From the NCBI GenBank assembly GCA_023014335.1, contig JAECYW010000017.1, positions 496,001-560,000 on the forward strand: a stretch of 64,000 nt of DNA. The letters run 5' to 3'. This DNA is from Galerina marginata (taxonomy: Eukaryota; Basidiomycota; Agaricomycetes; Agaricales; Galerinaceae). The notes under the pieces are model-generated. The model saw only the letters and a list, made by a program, of their open reading frames with translations. It ran no database searches and had not been told where the DNA came from. Shown here one piece after another: positions 58,843 through 64,000 of this stretch; position 1 is the stretch's first letter, and each line of letters opens with the position of its first letter. Position numbers and translations under genes: made by a program.

Positions 58843-60047
58843 GTGCCTACAAGCGGTATACTTTATGGCTGAAAAATAAGCAGCCCCGGCTGCCTTAGGT
58901 CGTCTGGGTTAAAGAATGGTGAGGCGAAGCAATGCACAAGTACAGTGTTTCACATACAATTAATGTCTCCTAAGCGAGACCTTTGGCTCCTGATTGTTGG
59001 TCCGAATCGTCCTTGGGTTGGTCCACGTCCAAAAGATTGGAGAGTTTAGATGACCGTTAGAAGGAGAGGTCATAGTGTTTGAGAACGAAACGACAGTAAA
59101 CGAAGAATCCGAATTGGCGATCTTTGCCGGTTGAAGTCGACCCAGTGTCAGCTGGTATGATGAAAGACTCGAATTGAATCTCCGATCGAAACTTGATGGC
59201 TTTTGACGAAGTGCAAAATAACTGTTATCCGAAATGGTACGTCATTATTGACTGAAGTTAGGGTTCGGAGTATTATCCGTAAATGTTAGTAGATCATAAA
59301 CTTGTCAACAGGAATCTAATCCGTGTGGAAAGGAACAACAATGTGGGAGACAATGCGAGTGAGAGGTTGTCCTGCCAAAAATGGAATTGCTTTTTTTAGC
59401 ACTTTTCCAAAAAAAGATACGTCTCTGATGGGATCGACGTATTGGCGTCCCATTCTCGAATGTAATGGGTGCAACTCCTGCTTTCCCAGTCCTTATATTG
59501 AGTCTTACTACAGAGGTCACAATGTGGAATATTTCTACTGGTGGCTATTAGTAAATTACTTGATTCGCATTATTTAAATTGGCGAAGATATATATATTGC
59601 CGTCCCAATTAAAGAGTAATCAATGTGGGAAAATCAGTGGTCAAAGTTGAAATAACTGCCTGATCCATGAAAAATATTCTGGCTGTAACGGTTCTCCTTT
59701 GTATATGGGTCACTTACTACCAAACCATCTTGCTCAATTCATCTAGGGGTGTGATCGGTGACACATTGGACGGACTCGGAATTTAGTTTTGGGTCGGTCG
59801 GTGTCGTGCAAGGGATGCTGGCTGAAACTTCGCAATTTACAAATTGATAGGATATTATAACAGGGTCACACAGATCACAGTGACGTGTAAATATAAGACA
59901 GAAAAAAAAGGAGCGAATAAGTGGGGTCTGGGTATAAAATAAATTCACGTAAGGAGTGTGGGCGCATTGGTTTGTAATGGTGGAAAGTGGAAGGTAAAGA
60001 TCATATGAAATGTAAAAAATGGTATTTTCTGTTGTGGTGTAGGAGCG
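58843..60047. other. Mostly non-coding
   Basis: Short frames (59323-59577 plus; 59948-59739 minus with several Cys) without domain or consistent splice sites. The latter may be a 3' exon of the gene at 60536-60048. Confidence 0.35.
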
Positions 60048-60536
60048 TCAGAAACAGAACTTGAATGGACTCGGAAGGAATTGGAAACATCTCTTGATAA
60101 ATTTAACAATCGCAACGCTCTTGTTCAAGTCCGTCCATGCCCGGTCCACGACGAGAATAAGCTCTACACTTCCAGTTAAGGTATTATGACCGGTATAGCA
60201 TTCCTGTTTTCCAACGCTTTTGGAATGTTGAAGCATGATTTCTCCATATCCATAAATATAAAATCGTTTGTCGGTTTGAAGAGGAGCTTCTGGTCGCTGA
60301 GCAACCAACCAAATGTTCATATTTGGAAGAGGATTGGCATCTGTTGGTGTGAAGCGTCGTATGCGAATGATCGGTATGTTTGGTAATGGTTGTGCGATTG
60401 CATGAAGGTTGTGGTAGACATGGGGTATATTGACCGTGCAGTTGACATTTGGACAGTCGAGATTTGATGATGCGGTAACCTTTGATAGAAAGTATGATGT
60501 TTGACCATTGTTGGCCGCATCCAAGGGTATTGCCAT
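60048..60536 (-). CDS. Hypothetical protein
   Basis: A 162-codon frame from ATG 60536. Visible segments are LDCPNVNCTVNIP, PIIRIRRFTPTDANPLPNMNIWLVA and RFYIYGYGEIMLQHSKSVG; they alternate hydrophobic and polar residues, suggesting a beta-rich fold. No family recognised. Confidence 0.45.
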   Translation of the reverse strand: MAIPLDAANNGQTSYFLSKVTASSNLDCPNVNCTVNIPHVYHNLHAIAQPLPNIPIIRIRRFTPTDANPLPNMNIWLVAQRPEAPLQTDKRFYIYGYGEIMLQHSKSVGKQECYTGHNTLTGSVELILVVDRAWTDLNKSVAIVKFIKRCFQFLPSPFKFCF

Positions 60537-61004
60537 GCTGGACGGTGATTAAGTGAAAGTGTACTGCAGCGTAGATGTGTGATCGATCTGGGTGGGTACT
60601 TGTGGAGAAAGGTAATAATAACGTGGCAGGAACAGGACTCTGGGTCGATGAAACAAATAGTAATGATTGGTGGGAAAACATGACGTATTGTCGTCCCAAA
60701 TAAATCCAGTAGCTTCACGCACCAGAATAACGGTTGTCAGATGCAGATTGTTGAGTTGACATATTGTCTATAAATATCTCATGTTTTTTCCATGGCTGCC
60801 TATTTTCGGACTTTATGTGGAGCATCGGCTAGAATACAAGGAAGTATTTGTCAATATGTCTGACATGAGCGTGTTGACCCAGTGTCTATAAATTGAGCCA
60901 ATTTCTGTCACTTGACGATTAGCCTAATCCCAGCATCCCTTTTCTATCGCTCTTTCATTTTATCTACTCCTACATTCTCGATTTATTTTGCTGTCTCTGT
61001 TACT

Positions 61005-61849
61005 ATGGAAAATACAACCATTCAGCTGGTTGAAGCGTCTTCCGATGATTTATTGGATATGGAGCACGACTTACAGTCCTACAGTACCGATAGTAGCAGC
61101 GAGTTTGCTCCAAGTGCTGTCTCCGTACCTGCTCCTATCCCAGTGTTCGAAGGTCATCAAATTTTTCGATGCCACAGTATCCCCACAGTAAGTTTGTCAT
61201 AACTCAAATATTATATTATGTCGGTGCTCAACATGCTTTTCTTTTTCCTTATCAACTTAGCCTCAGTTCAGTTGTAATCTTTGCGTTACGAGGGGGATAA
61301 TGTGTACGTTTATGCAGATTGGTCGGCCTTGTATACAGTGCGAAGAAGCAAGGTTTGCAAATTGCACATTTACTGCGCATGGAGCAACCCCGCGCAATGT
61401 CTCCACTTCCGTACAAGATTTTGATCTTTATCGGTCAGTCTCTAGTGAGTTTTGTTTTTCTTATTGAATCATTTTTTTTGACTCTGACTCAAATTTCAAT
61501 CAAATTTTCCTATTGCTTTCAACTCTGTGTAGGTGTTCGACGAATTCAAAGTGGCATAAATGATGCATGTGAAGCTTTACGTTCATTGAACGTTGTAGCT
61601 TGCACGCAGATTGAGCGCCTTACTGTTCTGCAGGCCGAGCTTAGCTCATTCGTTAGCACTGTTGTTCGTGACACTGAGCCTCAGCACATATTGGGTCGAT
61701 ATATGTCGGTTCAGGCGTATCAAGACCAGTTGCTGCAGGTTGTGGCAAGGATTCCGTTTATGCGTTCTAGATTTAATGAGGACATCACCCCTTTTATTTC
61801 TTATGTTCAGGCTGTATTTCCTAACCAAGCAACTTATAGTTATTCATAG
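61005..61849 (+). CDS. Protein with Zn2Cys6-like cysteine cluster
   Basis: Three exons (61005-61187, 61261-61444, 61533-61849; GTAAGT..TTAG and GTGAGT..GTAG introns) give 227 residues. The N-terminal 60 residues are acidic and Ser-rich. Residues about 66-96 read CNLC..MC..PCIQC..NC, spacing C-x2-C-x6-C-x8-C-x2-C-x7-C, which fits the fungal Zn2Cys6 binuclear cluster, though it lacks the usual run of basic residues between the first Cys pair. The C-terminal half looks helical (IERLTVLQAELSSFVSTVV). It could be a DNA-binding regulator, but that is inference from spacing alone. It lies upstream of another plus-strand gene. Confidence 0.55.
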
Positions 61850-62148
61850 AATAGCGATAGTTGTAATCTAATTTTTTTTCTTTTACTTTATTTCTCTTTC
61901 TTTTTTCTTTTTTTCTCTTTCTCTCTCTTCGGCGGTATGGAAATAGCATATAAAGTGTTCTATTAATAGATTATCTGTTTGACCAAACAAAAATAGAATC
62001 AGCTGACATGAGCAACGTATCAAGGCCGATGCCCGAGGCGTTATATTATATAAGAGGAGTTGAATGTACGCTTTTACTGGAATAGTTCCTTGCTGTCGTA
62101 CTCCTCTTGTCCTCAGAAAGCCAACACTATCTTCTTTAAAAGTCAGTC

Positions 62149-63189
62149 ATGGAGAGTATTTATTTTGCATTCAACCAGGACCAACTTATTGTAAGTTGAT
62201 TTTGCTATTGTACTATTACTGTCTAGGAATCGACAATCTCATTTAACATTTTGGTTCTAAAGGACCATCGACACGACAAAGCAACTATTCCTGATTCTTT
62301 GTCCTGCCAATATCCTTGGAATGTCTACAAACTTCCGCGCTCCTTTGAACAGGATGCATTTGCGTATCTCTGGGGGAGTCAACCTATTGCTGTCAATACT
62401 AAAGATATCAAGAAGGTTATTCCCGAACCGGAATTTCATGGGGCCAGCTATAGGGTCTATTTGAAGAACCCATTCCTTGTGGTTTCTATTGGCGAGGGTA
62501 CACCTCTTGTATTGGATGGGTGTTACAGCAATTATGCTCGCTATTTCGCAACCCGGTACCGCAAGTTTGACGATGGCGCTGCATATGTTGAGTTTGTTGC
62601 ATATGCACCTACTCAATGGACCTTTGGACCAGGGCATTCTAAATGGCCTCCATTTATTCTTGTCATCTCAACCGGTTCTGTTCATATGGAGCTCGACCGA
62701 ACAACTCAGCAGTGGTTGAGCCATCAGCAATGTATCCCTTTGACGGTCGATTCCCCACATTTAATTGCTTCATCTTCGACTTCAGTGCAAATGAATCAGT
62801 CGTCTACTCTGCAGGCGTCACCTGCTTCATATACAGGTTGTTCTCCTTATACAACGCAGGTGACTAGATTATTCTTTCTCCCATTACCAATCGATTATCT
62901 AACTTTTGTGACTGTTGTTTAGAATCATACAGCCATTGCGAAAACAACAGCGGAAGTCATATCTCCCGATATTTCTAGGTCTTCTCCAACCAACATGCAG
63001 ATTGCTGTTCCACCACTTGCCCGACTGCAGTATCCACCACCTTTAGTGCCATTCCAGGCTAGTTCGTTTTTGCACACTAGAGCTGATACACCGCTTATTC
63101 CAGCAGTTGAAGCTGAGGCATATGGGATTAGGAACAAATTGTCTTTGCTGTACAGGAAGTTCGTCTCGATTATGACTCTACAAGATTAA
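62149..63189 (+). CDS. Hypothetical protein
   Basis: Three exons (62149-62190, 62263-62859, 62923-63189) give 301 residues in one frame. It starts MESIYFAFNQDQLI and continues with a globular-looking region (VYKLPRSFEQDAFAYLW, YRVYLKNPFLVVSIGEGTPLVL, TQWTFGPGHSKWPPFILVI) and a Ser/Thr/Pro-rich C-terminal third. No family recognised. It is co-directional with the Zn2Cys6-like gene about 300 bp upstream. Confidence 0.5.
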
Positions 63190-64000
63190 TTTCAAATTCT
63201 CTACCATAACACTACCTTCGAGTCAGTTTTATAGCACTACTATAGTATTTCATTCAATTCGTACATTACGCATGCCACCCTTTTTTTCTGAACCCGAATT
63301 TAATTGATTCTCAAATTTTCCGATTTTATGAGATTTTTTGAAAGTCAAAAATTCAGACATTTTGTACAAATTGATCGAAAGGCTACAGTATGAGGAAGAT
63401 TACCGTGAATGTAACAGTTATGCAAATCTGTATGGGTAACGCACATGGGTATAAGGGAAATGCACGGGCTCATGAACCTCAGTAGGTCACGGGTAAAGGT
63501 ATCAGTGGGTAGGCGAAGTATTCTTGTTTTGCAATTGCATTAAATTTAATTCGTAGCACATTTCCTATTCCTTAGAGTCCAGGCATTGCCCGCAGGGCCA
63601 TATTCAGGAATTAAACTCCCACTTCCGTCGTTCCGGTCGTTCCGGTTCCGCCAAATGCTTTTGTCACTGTGCCTCATGTTTGCCATGCCTTGCAGTTGGG
63701 CGGTACGATTGGCCATGAGGCAAGTGGCCTACGAACGTCTTTTGTCCTTGTAACGCTATCTCTGGCCTAGCGGTCTCGCGTTCCTGCCGCATGTTTCGTA
63801 GTGTTCTGAAGACATAAGAAACAGCCCACTTCGCATCGTCTTCGGAATCTCGGATAGCCACTCGGAAAGTGAACGTTGAACGCTCAAGCGGACTTCTTTC
63901 GGTCAGACATTGAAGAGCAGGTATAATTTTGTTTTTTCTTTTTCTGGCCTAACATGATTGTCCTTTCTAGAGTTCCTTCAGAGCATGACCTTCCGTTGCG
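63190..64000. other. No convincing gene
   Basis: Only a 65-codon minus-strand frame at 63861-63664 and short ones. It is possibly the start of a gene running out of the window. Confidence 0.4.

Overview
The window reads as nuclear DNA of a mushroom-type basidiomycete (Agaricomycete). Genes have many short introns (about 50-65 nt, GT..AG). The families present (Helitron Rep/PIF1, a Plavaka transposase, a TET/JBP oxygenase, a DUF6532-like protein, an F-box protein fused to a nucleotidyltransferase-like region) are typical of, or most expanded in, that group. I see no rRNA, tRNA or CRISPR. Almost everything is mobile DNA nested in mobile DNA.

Layout. (1) Bases 1-12362 and 23138-35500 are two nearly identical copies of one 12.36-kb block; I noticed only two differences. 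(2) Between them lie a truncated minus-strand gene (12363-13097), an F-box/nucleotidyltransferase-like gene (13500-14644), a small hypothetical gene and the Rep half of a Helitron gene (17099-20243). (3) The Helitron gene is split by a non-coding 5.7-kb element (20244-25919) with about 1.1-kb diverged terminal inverted repeats and a 7-bp target duplication (CTCCCTG). The PIF1 helicase half resumes in frame at 25920-28730. (4) Behind it are an F-box gene, a Ser/Asp-rich ORF and, on the minus strand, the C-terminal part of a large nuclease-helicase.

That nuclease-helicase gene (58097 down to about 32614) joins a RecB-like PD-(D/E)XK nuclease with iron-sulfur-type cysteines to an SF1B (Upf1/Dna2-like) helicase. 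Two insertions break it: a 960-bp foldback element (34541-35500, 8-bp target duplication) and a 19.5-kb Plavaka transposon (36736-56266, 20-bp terminal inverted repeats, TA target duplication). At both sites, removing the insert plus one copy of the target duplication restores the frame.

The Plavaka element carries its transposase on the minus strand; two small minus-strand genes; a decayed captured fragment of the transcription factor gene SPT6; a tandem array of exon-like cassettes; a long gene whose C-terminal third is a TET/JBP 2-oxoglutarate/Fe(II) oxygenase with its catalytic residues present; and a DUF6532-like gene. Three related upstream blocks with paired GACGCGAC boxes and a CACATGAC box suggest shared control. 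The rest (58.1-64 kb) holds hypothetical genes, one with a Zn2Cys6-like cysteine pattern.

The most interesting unit is the Plavaka element with its oxygenase. A transposon carrying its own putative DNA-base oxidase could alter methylation over itself, while also having disrupted a host or Helitron-borne nuclease-helicase. Family assignments come from motifs recognised by eye; no search was run.
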